Assembly: GCA_934229725.1 (NCBI GenBank)
Contig: CAKQDX010000003.1
Location: 59,469 to 123,468, forward strand
Source: an uncultured Streptococcus sp.
GTDB taxonomy: Bacteria; Bacillota; Bacilli; Lactobacillales; Streptococcaceae
Length of the DNA: 64,000 nucleotides
Reading direction: 5' to 3'
Part shown: piece by piece, positions 56,060-64,000 of the stretch
How the letters are laid out: every line of letters begins with the position of its first letter
How positions within the stretch are numbered: the first letter of the stretch is position 1
The notes under the pieces: generated by a model
Database searches by the model: none
What the model was told of the DNA's origin: nothing
What the model saw: the letters and a program-made list of their open reading frames with translations, nothing else
Program-made: the position numbers and the translations under genes

Positions 56060-56524
56060 TTACCAAAATTCTCGGATGAAGTCATCTTCAAGGCGCTCCC
56101 GATAGAAAAGTTCTGAGAGCTGATCTTCTTCAAAGACACGTAAAAGATTGAGCATGTCATAGGCCAATTCCATCTTAGACACATCCTCTCGGGGAACCCA
56201 GCGAACTTCGCCTTCCTCTGTTGAATGAATCTCTCCTTCAAAATCTGAAGTTCTATAAAGGAATACTAGATAACGCTCATCTTCAGTCGTGTACCAATGC
56301 TTCATACCAACTAATTTAGGATTTTTGATGGTCAGACCAGTTTCCTCCTTAACCTCACGGATAACTGATTCTACCAGACCTTCGTGTGCTTCGATATGGC
56401 CACCGGGTAGGGCTGCTCCCGACCAGGAATAACGCTTTGGATCTCGGATTTGCATGACAATATTTCCACGGCCATCTTCGATGAGACACATATTCGTTAA
56501 AATAGTTGCTTGTGAACGTGACAT
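56060..56524 (-). CDS. Nudix hydrolase
   Basis: This is a MutT/Nudix pyrophosphohydrolase (154 residues) with the full Nudix box GGHIEAHEGLVESVIREVKE then ETGL around residues 45-68. The protein therefore has the catalytic glutamates (REVKEET) expected for hydrolysis of a nucleoside diphosphate derivative. The ATG at 56524 has AAAGGA upstream and is preferred over earlier in-frame starts. It is downstream of uvrB in the same direction. An oxidised-nucleotide clean-up role is possible but not shown. Confidence 0.9.
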   Translation of the reverse strand: MSRSQATILTNMCLIEDGRGNIVMQIRDPKRYSWSGAALPGGHIEAHEGLVESVIREVKEETGLTIKNPKLVGMKHWYTTEDERYLVFLYRTSDFEGEIHSTEEGEVRWVPREDVSKMELAYDMLNLLRVFEEDQLSELFYRERLEDDFIREFW

Positions 56525-56585
56525 ATATTTCCTTTCTTTCATATACAATAGATTGCTTGAATAAAGGCTGAGGTAGGAATGTCAA

Positions 56586-58577
56586 TTAATCCATACTCTT
56601 TAACTCTAGCACCATATCACGGATTTGAGCCGCCAATTCAAAGTCAAGCAATTCTGCTGCTTCGTGCATTTGTTTTTGGAGTTTCTTGATGGCTTCTTGA
56701 CGTTCTTTCTTGTTCATGGCACTGTAGTCCACAGTATCCTCTGCCACTTCTGCTTCATTAGCCTTGGTAATCGAAATAAGATCTCGAATTTCTTTCTTGA
56801 TGGTTTGTGGAACAATGCCGTGTTCCTTATTATAGGCCATTTGGATTTCACGACGACGAGCCGTTTCATCCATGGCTTTCTGCATAGACTCCGTAATCTT
56901 ATCCGCATACATGATTACGTGTCCTTCGCTATTTCGGGCAGCACGTCCGATTGTTTGGATAAGTCCACGTTCATTACGAAGGAATCCTTCCTTATCTGCA
57001 TCCAAAATAGCAACCAGACTAACTTCAGGAACGTCAATCCCCTCACGGAGAAGGTTAATCCCGATAAGGACATCAAAGACACCTAGACGCAAGTCACGGA
57101 TAATCTCCGTACGCTCTAGGGTCTTAATATCTGAGTGCATGTATTTGACCTTGACCCCCATTTCCTTGAGGTAATCGGTCAAGTCTTCAGCCATCTTCTT
57201 AGTCAAAGTTGTTACAAAGACACGCTCACCTTTTTCAGTACGGGCATTGATCTCACCAAGGAGGTCGTCCATTTGACCCATAGTTGGACGAACCTCGACT
57301 TCTGGATCAAGTAGCCCTGTCGGACGGATAATTTGCTCAACCACAGTCTCGGTCTGCTCCATCTCATAGTCACCTGGGGTAGCAGACACATAGACAATCT
57401 GATGCACATGACTCTCGAATTCTTCACGTCGAAGTGGACGGTTATCAAGGGCCGATGGCAAACGGAAACCGTAATCGACAAGCATCTTCTTACGGGCTTG
57501 GTCTCCGTTATACATTCCTTTAATCTGTCCCATGGTCATGTGACTTTCGTCAATCATGATGAGGAAATCTTCTGGGAAGAAATCAAGTAGAGTAAACGGT
57601 GGCTCGCCTTCTTTACGACCATCCATGTGTCGTGAGTAGTTTTCGACACCATTTGTGTAACCCATCTCACGGAGCATTTCGACATCGTATTCTGTCCTTT
57701 GACGAATACGTTGAGCCTCGATGAGTTTCCCCTCGGCTTCAAATTGCTTAACCTGGGCTTCCATCTCTGCCATAATATTCTTGATAGCTTCTTCCATATG
57801 CTCTTCATTGGTCATAAAGTGAGTCGCCGGGAAAAGAACAAGGTGCTCGACCTCGCCGAGATTGCGTCCGGTCAGGCTCTCAATCTCACAGATGCGGTCA
57901 ATCTCATCACCGAAAAATTCCACTCGAAAAGCATGTTCGTCACGGCTGGCAGGAAAAATTTCGACCACATCGCCACGTACACGGAATTTCCCACGTTGAA
58001 AATCAATATCGTTTCTCTCAAATTGAATATCAACCAAGTCATTGAGCAACTTGTCTCGAGAAATCTCTTGGCCAGGACGCAGGCTGACAGCTGAATCCGC
58101 ATATTCTTTGGGCGAACCCAAACCGTAAATACAAGAAACAGAAGCCACAACGATCACATCATTGCGTTCCAATAGGGCTGATGTTGCTGAGTGACGGAGC
58201 TTATCAATTTCATCATTGACAGAGCTATCTTTTTCAATATAGGTATCTGATGATGGCACATAGGCCTCTGGCTGATAGAAATCGTAGTAAGAGACAAAGT
58301 ATTCCACAGCATTGTCTGGGAAAAATTCTTTGAACTCACCATAAAGCTGACCTGCCAAAGTTTTATTGTGGGCGATAACCAAGGTTGGCTTATTCACGCG
58401 CTGGATAACCTGACTCATGGTATAGGTCTTACCTGTCCCTGTTGCTCCCTTTAGGATTTGAGCCTTCTCCCCACCTTCAATATTATCAACCAAGGTTTCG
58501 ATGGCCTGAGGTTGGTCCCCAGAAGGTTCATATTTAGAGACCAAATGGAATTGGTTGTCTTCTTTTCTATCTATCAT
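56586..58577 (-). CDS. uvrB: Excinuclease ABC subunit UvrB
   Basis: UvrB is the damage-verification helicase of nucleotide excision repair, acting between UvrA and UvrC. The 663 residues have Walker [15 protein letters not shown], the beta-hairpin region [44 protein letters not shown], and the C-terminal UVR motif. ATG 58577 has AAAGGA upstream. It overlaps the unknown gene before it by 11 bp. uvrA is not in the window. Confidence 0.98.
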   Translation of the reverse strand: MIDRKEDNQFHLVSKYEPSGDQPQAIETLVDNIEGGEKAQILKGATGTGKTYTMSQVIQRVNKPTLVIAHNKTLAGQLYGEFKEFFPDNAVEYFVSYYDFYQPEAYVPSSDTYIEKDSSVNDEIDKLRHSATSALLERNDVIVVASVSCIYGLGSPKEYADSAVSLRPGQEISRDKLLNDLVDIQFERNDIDFQRGKFRVRGDVVEIFPASRDEHAFRVEFFGDEIDRICEIESLTGRNLGEVEHLVLFPATHFMTNEEHMEEAIKNIMAEMEAQVKQFEAEGKLIEAQRIRQRTEYDVEMLREMGYTNGVENYSRHMDGRKEGEPPFTLLDFFPEDFLIMIDESHMTMGQIKGMYNGDQARKKMLVDYGFRLPSALDNRPLRREEFESHVHQIVYVSATPGDYEMEQTETVVEQIIRPTGLLDPEVEVRPTMGQMDDLLGEINARTEKGERVFVTTLTKKMAEDLTDYLKEMGVKVKYMHSDIKTLERTEIIRDLRLGVFDVLIGINLLREGIDVPEVSLVAILDADKEGFLRNERGLIQTIGRAARNSEGHVIMYADKITESMQKAMDETARRREIQMAYNKEHGIVPQTIKKEIRDLISITKANEAEVAEDTVDYSAMNKKERQEAIKKLQKQMHEAAELLDFELAAQIRDMVLELKSMD

Positions 58578-59193
58578 GGTTTTTCCTTTCATTTATGTAA
58601 TCATTCATCTCTTGGTCTGAGAAAATTTCCCCACTTGTAAGTGGGATTTGAATCATTCGCATCTTTTCGACATAGGCACGTTTCTTCCGTGATTGATGCC
58701 CAAGTTTTTTGTCATAGGTAACAGCTGTCTCGCCATTTTTGAAGAAAATAAGCAAGACCCGGTATCTCTTTTTATCATCAACCTCAGCATCATAGTCAAA
58801 GACATGCTCGATGCGTTTCAAAGAATATCTAACTGTCGAAGACCGTTCAATATCCTCCATCCGTGTTGTCCAAGCTTTCTTAACAAATTCAATCTCAGAT
58901 AAGGGAATGTCAAAGGTTTTACGTCCAAATGCTTGGCCGTAGTAGGTCAAAGAATTGTCATCAAGTTCCAAGAGTTTTCCATGACCTCTGAGATTTACGA
59001 TACCGTCTATGAGAAGAATAATGGAAAATAAAAGCCAAAATAAAACAATGACAGCAAGGAACTGCTTGACTGGATTTTCACGGAGAGAACCTCTAATAAG
59101 CTCAGGACAAAGAATCCATAAAGACAAGACGGAAAATATAAGGCCAACGACTATTTTCAATTTCAACATGAGCCTATCAAGCTTTACTATCAT
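58567..59193 (-). CDS. Unknown membrane protein upstream of uvrB
   Basis: I do not recognise this 208-residue protein. It has two hydrophobic helices (about residues 12-30 and 45-65). A soluble domain of mixed strands follows, with [22 protein letters not shown] and [13 protein letters not shown], recalling PH-like domains of small bacterial membrane proteins, and then a basic patch [18 protein letters not shown] precedes the ATG. Overlap with uvrB implies co-expression, but no functional link is evident. Confidence 0.75.
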   Translation of the reverse strand: MIVKLDRLMLKLKIVVGLIFSVLSLWILCPELIRGSLRENPVKQFLAVIVLFWLLFSIILLIDGIVNLRGHGKLLELDDNSLTYYGQAFGRKTFDIPLSEIEFVKKAWTTRMEDIERSSTVRYSLKRIEHVFDYDAEVDDKKRYRVLLIFFKNGETAVTYDKKLGHQSRKKRAYVEKMRMIQIPLTSGEIFSDQEMNDYINERKNHDR

Positions 59194-59233
59194 ATTGTCC
59201 CCTCCAAGTGTTTCTTCTATTTTAACATAGAAG

Positions 59234-59261
59234 TAAAAAGACCGAGTCTTTAGAACTCAGC
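59234..59261 (-). terminator. Terminator of CPBP protease gene
   Basis: Minus-strand stem GCTGAGT/ACTCGGT (G-T pairs) with a 7-nt loop and TTTTT following. Confidence 0.7.
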
Positions 59262-59262
59262 C

Positions 59263-60198
59263 TTAAAAATTTTCTTTTTTCAATTGTAATCGGAGGATGA
59301 CGATACCTACCAGGAGAACGAGACAGGTAACGATATTCCCTTCTAGACCAAAGGCTCCACCTGACAACCAATCAGGTACGCCTGACCTGGCCTGAAAGTG
59401 CAATAAGCTACCGCCTACATCCCGTCCACTAACTGCCACGCCAACTAGATTTCCTTGCGCAAAGTTCCAAGCACCGTGAAGGGCAGCGACACCCCAGATA
59501 TTATCTGTCTTGAGCATGTAAAGAGCCATGAGAACCCCTACTAAAACAATACTGATAAGAGACAAGGCGGTAACACCTTGATTTCCCATGTGTAGCATTG
59601 AAAAGAGAGAACTTGAAATAGCAATTCCCCAAGAAAGGTTCAATTTATTAGTAACTGTCTGAAGCAACCAACCACGAGTCACTAGCTCCTCGGTTCCACC
59701 TTGGATAAACCAGAAAGGTATTAGGGATAGTATATATAGGAGGGTTCTCTGAGAAAAATCTACTCTTACAAATTCTAAACCACCAAGTAAATAAGTCCCG
59801 AGGAAACTCACTAACAAGAGTAGAGTCCCAAATCCCCATCCCTTGAGCATATGGCACCAAATAGAACCTTTAAAGAATCCAAGTGAGCGAATGGAGCGCT
59901 TTTCAACAACTTTGACCCAGAAAAAGACGATCAGAGCAGTAAAGGCAAAAACGCCCAGTTCAAAATACTCAGATGAGAATAACTTAAAGGCGATTGCATT
60001 AATATCCTGCGGTTGAACACTACCATTTAGCATCATGACAAAAAGGACAAGCGCTACAGGAATTCCTACTATGAAACCTGCTAACAGTCCACCTATAAGG
60101 ACAAAACCAGTAGCAATAAGGCAAGAGAGCATAATCATCAGCCAACTTGGGACTTTATCATATAGTCTAGTATATTTCTCAAGCATACGTTTTTTCAT
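59263..60198 (-). CDS. CPBP-family intramembrane metalloprotease
   Basis: This CAAX protease/bacteriocin-processing (Abi) family protein has 311 residues and about eight membrane helices. The three catalytic motifs are present: EELVTRGWLLQ (EExxxR), FSMLHMGNQG (FxxxH) and HGAWNFAQG (HxxxN/B). Members process lipoproteins or peptides or give bacteriocin immunity, and the substrate here is unknown. CAGGAG is 8 nt before the ATG. It is divergent from the glutamine transporter. Confidence 0.9.
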   Translation of the reverse strand: MKKRMLEKYTRLYDKVPSWLMIMLSCLIATGFVLIGGLLAGFIVGIPVALVLFVMMLNGSVQPQDINAIAFKLFSSEYFELGVFAFTALIVFFWVKVVEKRSIRSLGFFKGSIWCHMLKGWGFGTLLLLVSFLGTYLLGGLEFVRVDFSQRTLLYILSLIPFWFIQGGTEELVTRGWLLQTVTNKLNLSWGIAISSSLFSMLHMGNQGVTALSLISIVLVGVLMALYMLKTDNIWGVAALHGAWNFAQGNLVGVAVSGRDVGGSLLHFQARSGVPDWLSGGAFGLEGNIVTCLVLLVGIVILRLQLKKENF

Positions 60199-60319
60199 TT
60201 AAATAACTCCTGTTACAAACCTTACTTGTGTTAGATTCCAGTGTAACGAATTGACATAGGCTTGTCAACTTCTTCTTATATAACTCTCATAATTGACGAA
60301 TCTTGTTATATTTTCTAAC

Positions 60320-60365
60320 ATCAAACCTCTCAAAGTTTGATAACAAAGGCTTTTTTTGATAAAAT
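60320..60365 (+). promoter_or_regulatory. Promoter and inverted repeat of the glnP-glnQ operon
   Basis: TTGATA (60337-60342), 17 bp, TAAAAT (60360-60365). An inverted repeat ATCAAAC/GTTTGAT (60320-60326, 60335-60341) overlaps the -35. The remaining spacer to the divergent CPBP gene (60199-60319) holds nothing else clear. Confidence 0.75.
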
Positions 60366-60398
60366 AGGAAGGTATTTTATAAAGGAGAACTTTTTATA

Positions 60399-62594
60399 AT
60401 GAAGAAAAAACTTCTGACACTCTTTTTGAGTGCCATGTCAGTTTTCTTTGTTTTCGGAGCTAAAGCATCTGCTAGCACGATTTCAGTTGTTTCAGATACA
60501 GCCTATGCCCCATTTGAATTCAAAGACTCTGATCAGACCTACAAGGGTATCGACGTTGATATTATCAACGAAGTTGCCAAACGTGAAAAATGGGATGTTA
60601 ACCAAACCTATCCTGGTTTTGATGCAGCCGTTAATGCGGTACAAGCAGGACAGGCCGATGCCCTTATGGCTGGTACGACTGTTACCGATGCCCGTAAGAA
60701 GGTCTTCACTTTCTCAGACACTTATTACGACACATCAATTGTTATCTACACACGTAGTAGCGATAAAATCAGCGACTACAAACAATTGAAGGGTAAAACA
60801 GTCGGTGTTAAAAATGGTACTGCTGCCCAATCATGGCTTGATAAAAATGCCAGCAAGTATGGCTTCACTGTTAAAACTTTTGACACCAGTGATTTGATGA
60901 ACAATAGTTTGGATTCTGGTTCCGTTGATGCAGCCATGGACGACACACCTGTTGTTCAATACGCTATTGGTCAAGGTAAAGACTATGCCATCAATATTAA
61001 GCCTGAATCTATCGGTAGCTTCGCCTTCGCTGTTAAAAAAGGTGGCAAATACGAATACCTCATCAAGGAATTCAACGAAGCTCTTAAAGCTATGAAAAAA
61101 GATGGTACCTACGACAAAATCATGAAAAAATGGTTGGGTAACTCATCAAAATCTTCTTCAAAACCTTCAGCAGATCTTAAATTGACTGGTGATGCTAATG
61201 CAAAAGCAACTCCTGCCAAGGAAACTTACACCATCTCAATGGACTCATCATTTGCACCATTTGAATATCAAAATGGTTCTGGTAAGTATGTTGGTATTGA
61301 CGTTGACATCATCAATGCTATTGCTAAAAACCAAGGTTTCAATGTCAAATTAACCAACCCTGGCTTCGATGCATCCCTTAATGCCGTTCAATCTAGCCAA
61401 GCCGATGCGGTATTGGCTGGTATGACCATCACGGATGCCCGTAAACAAATCTTTGATTTCTCAGATCCTTACTACACTTCAAACATTCGTTTGGCTGTGA
61501 AAAAAGGCTCTAACGTTAAGAAATACGAAGACCTCAAAGGTAAGACTATTGGTGCCAAAAACGGAACATCTTCTTACTCTTGGTTAGAAGAAAATGCCGA
61601 TAAGTATGGCTTCACGCTTCGTGCATACGATGAAGCTTCTACTATGTATGACAGCTTGAATTCTGGTTCAATCGATGCCCTTATGGATGACGAAGCTGTT
61701 CTTCTTTACGCTATCCAACAAGGACGTAACTTTGAAACACCTATTAAAGGGATCTCTACTGGTGAAGTTGGGTTTGCTGTTAAAAAAGGGACTAACCCTG
61801 AATTGATTACAATGTTCAACAATGGTTTGGCTGCTATTGTTAAAGACGGTACTTACGATAAGATTATCAACAAATACCTTGACAATAACAAATCTAAAGA
61901 AAAGAGCTCAACCAAAGCTGTTGATGAAACAACAATTGTTGGCTTAATTAAAAACAACTACCACCAACTTCTTCAAGGTCTTGGTATCACTATTGGATTG
62001 ACCCTTCTTTCATTTGCGATTGCCATGATTATCGGTGTCATCTTCGGTATGATGGCAGTTGCACCAAACAAGACCCTTCGTGTGATTGCACAAGTCTTTG
62101 TTGACGTTGTCCGTGGTATCCCATTGATGATTGTTGCAGCCTTCATCTATTGGGGTATTCCAAACTTGATTGAAAATATCACTGGTCACCAATCACCAAT
62201 CAATGACTTTGTGGCAGCGACTATCGCCCTCTCACTTAATGGTGGTGCTTACATTGCTGAAATTGTGCGTGGTGGTATTGAAGCTGTGCCAATTGGTCAA
62301 ATGGAAGCCAGCCGAAGCTTGGGTGTTCCTTACAATACAACCATGCGTAAGGTTATTTTGCCACAGGCTGTCCGCTTGATGTTGCCAAACTTCATCAACC
62401 AATTTGTTATCTCATTGAAGGATACGACTATCGTATCAGCTATCGGTTTGGTCGAACTCTTCCAAACTGGTAAAATCATTATTGCTCGTAACTACCAATC
62501 ATTCCGTATGTATGCTATCTTGGCCATCCTTTACTTGGTCATCATCACATTCTTAACGAAATTGGCTAAACGACTAGAAAAGAGACTTAAATAA
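60399..62594 (+). CDS. glnP: Amino-acid ABC transporter: two binding domains fused to permease
   Basis: This single chain (731 residues) combines a signal peptide (to ~A26) with two consecutive family 3 binding domains, about 27-246 ([20 protein letters not shown]) and 276-500 ([18 protein letters not shown]). A Ser/Lys linker and a five-helix permease domain (about 520-731) follow, with EAA loop [20 protein letters not shown]. Such GlnP proteins import glutamine, glutamate or asparagine in lactic acid bacteria. Two domains per chain give four receptors per transporter dimer. It is followed by glnQ with a TAATG overlap. Confidence 0.94.
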   Translation: MKKKLLTLFLSAMSVFFVFGAKASASTISVVSDTAYAPFEFKDSDQTYKGIDVDIINEVAKREKWDVNQTYPGFDAAVNAVQAGQADALMAGTTVTDARKKVFTFSDTYYDTSIVIYTRSSDKISDYKQLKGKTVGVKNGTAAQSWLDKNASKYGFTVKTFDTSDLMNNSLDSGSVDAAMDDTPVVQYAIGQGKDYAINIKPESIGSFAFAVKKGGKYEYLIKEFNEALKAMKKDGTYDKIMKKWLGNSSKSSSKPSADLKLTGDANAKATPAKETYTISMDSSFAPFEYQNGSGKYVGIDVDIINAIAKNQGFNVKLTNPGFDASLNAVQSSQADAVLAGMTITDARKQIFDFSDPYYTSNIRLAVKKGSNVKKYEDLKGKTIGAKNGTSSYSWLEENADKYGFTLRAYDEASTMYDSLNSGSIDALMDDEAVLLYAIQQGRNFETPIKGISTGEVGFAVKKGTNPELITMFNNGLAAIVKDGTYDKIINKYLDNNKSKEKSSTKAVDETTIVGLIKNNYHQLLQGLGITIGLTLLSFAIAMIIGVIFGMMAVAPNKTLRVIAQVFVDVVRGIPLMIVAAFIYWGIPNLIENITGHQSPINDFVAATIALSLNGGAYIAEIVRGGIEAVPIGQMEASRSLGVPYNTTMRKVILPQAVRLMLPNFINQFVISLKDTTIVSAIGLVELFQTGKIIIARNYQSFRMYAILAILYLVIITFLTKLAKRLEKRLK

Positions 62595-63334
62595 TGGCTG
62601 AATTGAAAATCGATGTGCAGGACTTGCACAAATCATATGGTGACAATGAAGTCCTTAAAGGCATTGACGCCAAATTCTACGAGGGCGATGTTGTTTGTAT
62701 CATCGGACCTTCAGGTTCTGGTAAATCAACCTTCCTTCGTACCCTCAATCTACTTGAAACAATTACATCAGGTAAAGTAATTGTGGATGGTTTTGAATTA
62801 TCAGATCCTAAGACAAATGTTGACAAAGCCCGTGAAAACATCGGGATGGTCTTCCAACACTTCAACCTCTTCCCACACATGTCAGTACTTGAAAATGTGA
62901 CATTCGCACCGGTTGAACTTGGACGTATGACTAAGGAAGAAGCTGATAAATTAGCGATGGATTTGTTGAAGCGTGTTGGTCTTGAAGACAAGGCTGAAGC
63001 GACACCAGATAGTTTGTCAGGTGGACAAAAACAACGTGTGGCAATTGCCCGTGGTTTGGCTATGAATCCTGACATCATGCTCTTTGACGAACCAACTTCT
63101 GCTCTTGACCCTGAAATGGTCGGAGACGTTCTTGACGTTATGAAAGAGTTAGCACAACAAGGAATGACCATGCTTATCGTTACTCACGAAATGGGATTTG
63201 CCCGTCAAGTTGCTAACCGAGTAATCTTTACTGCGGATGGTGAGTTCCTCGAAGATGGCACACCAGATCAAATCTTCGATAACCCTCAACATCCACGTTT
63301 GAAAGAATTCTTGGACAAGGTTCTAAACGCCTAA
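62594..63334 (+). CDS. glnQ: Amino-acid ABC transporter ATPase
   Basis: This is the ATPase of the glutamine-type importer (246 residues) with Walker [14 protein letters not shown]-loop [10 protein letters not shown], signature [15 protein letters not shown], Walker [13 protein letters not shown] and switch THEMGFARQ. It is coupled to glnP by a shared base at the stop/start. Confidence 0.96.
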   Translation: MAELKIDVQDLHKSYGDNEVLKGIDAKFYEGDVVCIIGPSGSGKSTFLRTLNLLETITSGKVIVDGFELSDPKTNVDKARENIGMVFQHFNLFPHMSVLENVTFAPVELGRMTKEEADKLAMDLLKRVGLEDKAEATPDSLSGGQKQRVAIARGLAMNPDIMLFDEPTSALDPEMVGDVLDVMKELAQQGMTMLIVTHEMGFARQVANRVIFTADGEFLEDGTPDQIFDNPQHPRLKEFLDKVLNA

Positions 63335-63341
63335 TCATCAC

Positions 63342-63372
63342 AACAGTTACTCTTACTAGAGTAGCTGTTTTT
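63342..63372 (+). terminator. Terminator of glnP-glnQ
   Basis: 11-bp stem AACAGTTACTC/GAGTAGCTGTT (one T-G), loop TTACTA, then T's. Confidence 0.88.
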
Positions 63373-63397
63373 GATTGCCACAATTTGAGAAGATAAA

Positions 63398-63426
63398 AAC
63401 AGAGCAAGTGCTAGACTTGCTCTGTT
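63398..63426 (-). terminator. Terminator overlapping stop of small unknown gene
   Basis: Perfect 11-bp stem AACAGAGCAAG/CTTGCTCTGTT with a 7-nt loop containing the TAG stop (63411-63413); T5 follows on the minus strand. Confidence 0.85.
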
Positions 63427-63608
63427 TCTTCATTTAATTCAGGGTGTTTCGCTGCTTCTTCTTTTGCCAGACGCTCCCGTTCAAGACGGAACTTACGGTT
63501 TGGATTTAAGCGAGTGAAGAGCTCTTCAAGCTTCTTTGGATTCCATACATCGGCCGCAGAAACGAAGTTTCCATCTTTGTCCCTAAATGATATCGGTTTA
63601 TCTCCCAT
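63411..63608 (-). CDS. Small charged protein of unknown function
   Basis: The product (65 residues) is hydrophilic: MGDKPISFRDKDGNFVSAAD, then WNPKKLEELF and a strongly charged helical half rich in Arg, Glu and Lys (LERERLAKEEAAKH). It has no signal or membrane segment. AGAGG lies before the ATG, and a good terminator overlaps the stop, both supporting a real gene. I do not recognise a family. It lies between glnQ and the repeat array. Confidence 0.75.
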   Translation of the reverse strand: MGDKPISFRDKDGNFVSAADVWNPKKLEELFTRLNPNRKFRLERERLAKEEAAKHPELNEETEQV

Positions 63609-63692
63609 TGTAAACCTCTTTTTTCAATAGTTTTTTGTTTTCAGCAACATTTCCTTCGTATTGACCATACCCCAAAAAGCCATTCGATTTTT

Positions 63693-64000
63693 ACCGACTT
63701 GACGCAGTCAGTGAGGTTGATAGGCAGTTCGCCATAGCGACTACCGTAGACTATCAAGTGCTTGGCACTTAGAGAGTCTTGCTCGGTCACGACACGAAGG
63801 TTAGTCGGTCGATTTTACCGACTTAACTCAGTTAGTGAGGTTGATAGGCAGTTCGCCATAGCGACTGCCGTAGACTATCAAGTGCTTGGCACTTAGAGAG
63901 TCTTTCACGGTCACGACACGAAAGTTAGTCGGTCGATTTTACCGACTTGACGTAGTTAGTGAGGTTGATAGGCAGTTCGCCATAGCGACTGCCGTAGACT
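63693..64000. repeat. 124-bp tandem repeat array, continuing past window
   Basis: Units start at 63693, 63817 and 63941, each with ACCGACTT, giving an exact 124-bp period over two full copies and 60 bp of a third. Copies differ at only about 10 positions. Each unit holds several inverted repeats: AGTCGGT...ACCGACT across the junction, GGCAGTTCGC...GCGACTGCC inside GATAG...CTATC, and AAGTGC-TTG-GCACTT. The period is not a multiple of three and no ORF runs through. No spacers are present. Confidence 0.92.

Noticed and set aside
63693..64000. CRISPR array
   Set aside because: The 124-bp units abut one another with no unique spacers, and unit length is far above that of CRISPR repeats; no cas genes are present.

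Overview
The window is a low-GC Firmicute chromosome and almost certainly a Streptococcus. This rests on the gene content and order: gmk-rpoZ-priA, an ami/opp oligopeptide operon, relQ-nadK-rluD-pta, dnaG-rpoD, mscL, rpsU, a rgpABCDF rhamnose-polysaccharide locus, and radC behind a ComX-type cin-box. The ami locus with a decayed second oppA copy recalls the salivarius group (S. thermophilus / S. salivarius). That last placement is an inference, and no 16S gene is present to settle it.

Region 1 (1-8300): a minus-strand gmk-rpoZ-priA operon (priA runs off the left edge), then a minus-strand operon of two HAD phosphatases followed by ftsY. After these comes a plus-strand three-gene unit: a GntR/YtrA-type repressor with a putative self-operator, an ABC ATPase and an ABC membrane subunit. 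Region 2 (8300-15300): the oligopeptide permease amiA-C-D-E-F (oppABCDF) on the minus strand. Between amiA and amiC lies an internally deleted second oppA that keeps a promoter and a near-consensus CodY box. Region 3 (15400-18950): relQ-nadK-rluD-pta on the minus strand. Region 4 (18900-23810): plus-strand CYTH protein, prs, a cysteine desulfurase with a small partner, and rex with a glutamine amidotransferase. Region 5 (23838-24563): radC, preceded by a hairpin that combines terminator, cin-box and ribosome binding site.

Region 6 (24570-47313) is a 23-kb cell-wall rhamnan (Rgp/Gac-like) polysaccharide locus. It divides into five transcription units bounded by hairpin terminators: (a) GtrB-like transferase plus polytopic protein; (b) rmlD plus polytopic protein; (c) flippase, four GT2 enzymes, a DUF2304 GacJ-like protein and a second polytopic protein; (d) a three-domain transferase, a DUF2142 protein and a GT4; (e) rgpA-B-C-D-F. 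It looks like a rhamnan backbone built on a lipid carrier and exported by RgpCD, with two separate side-chain decoration modules that use lipid-linked sugars, a flippase and membrane transferases.

Region 7 (47324-51600): a DUF59 Fe-S assembly protein, rpoD and dnaG on the minus strand, mscL on the plus strand, and rpsU on the minus strand. Region 8 (51600-55911): three tandem paralogous amino-acid-binding lipoproteins and a PLP aminotransferase. Two of the lipoprotein genes are followed by related, highly structured non-coding segments. Region 9 (56000-60200): a Nudix hydrolase, uvrB, an unknown membrane protein and a CPBP protease. Region 10 (60300-63610): a glutamine-type ABC transporter with two binding domains fused to its permease, its ATPase, and a small unknown protein. 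The right edge is a 124-bp tandem repeat array, highly structured and apparently non-coding, that continues beyond the window.
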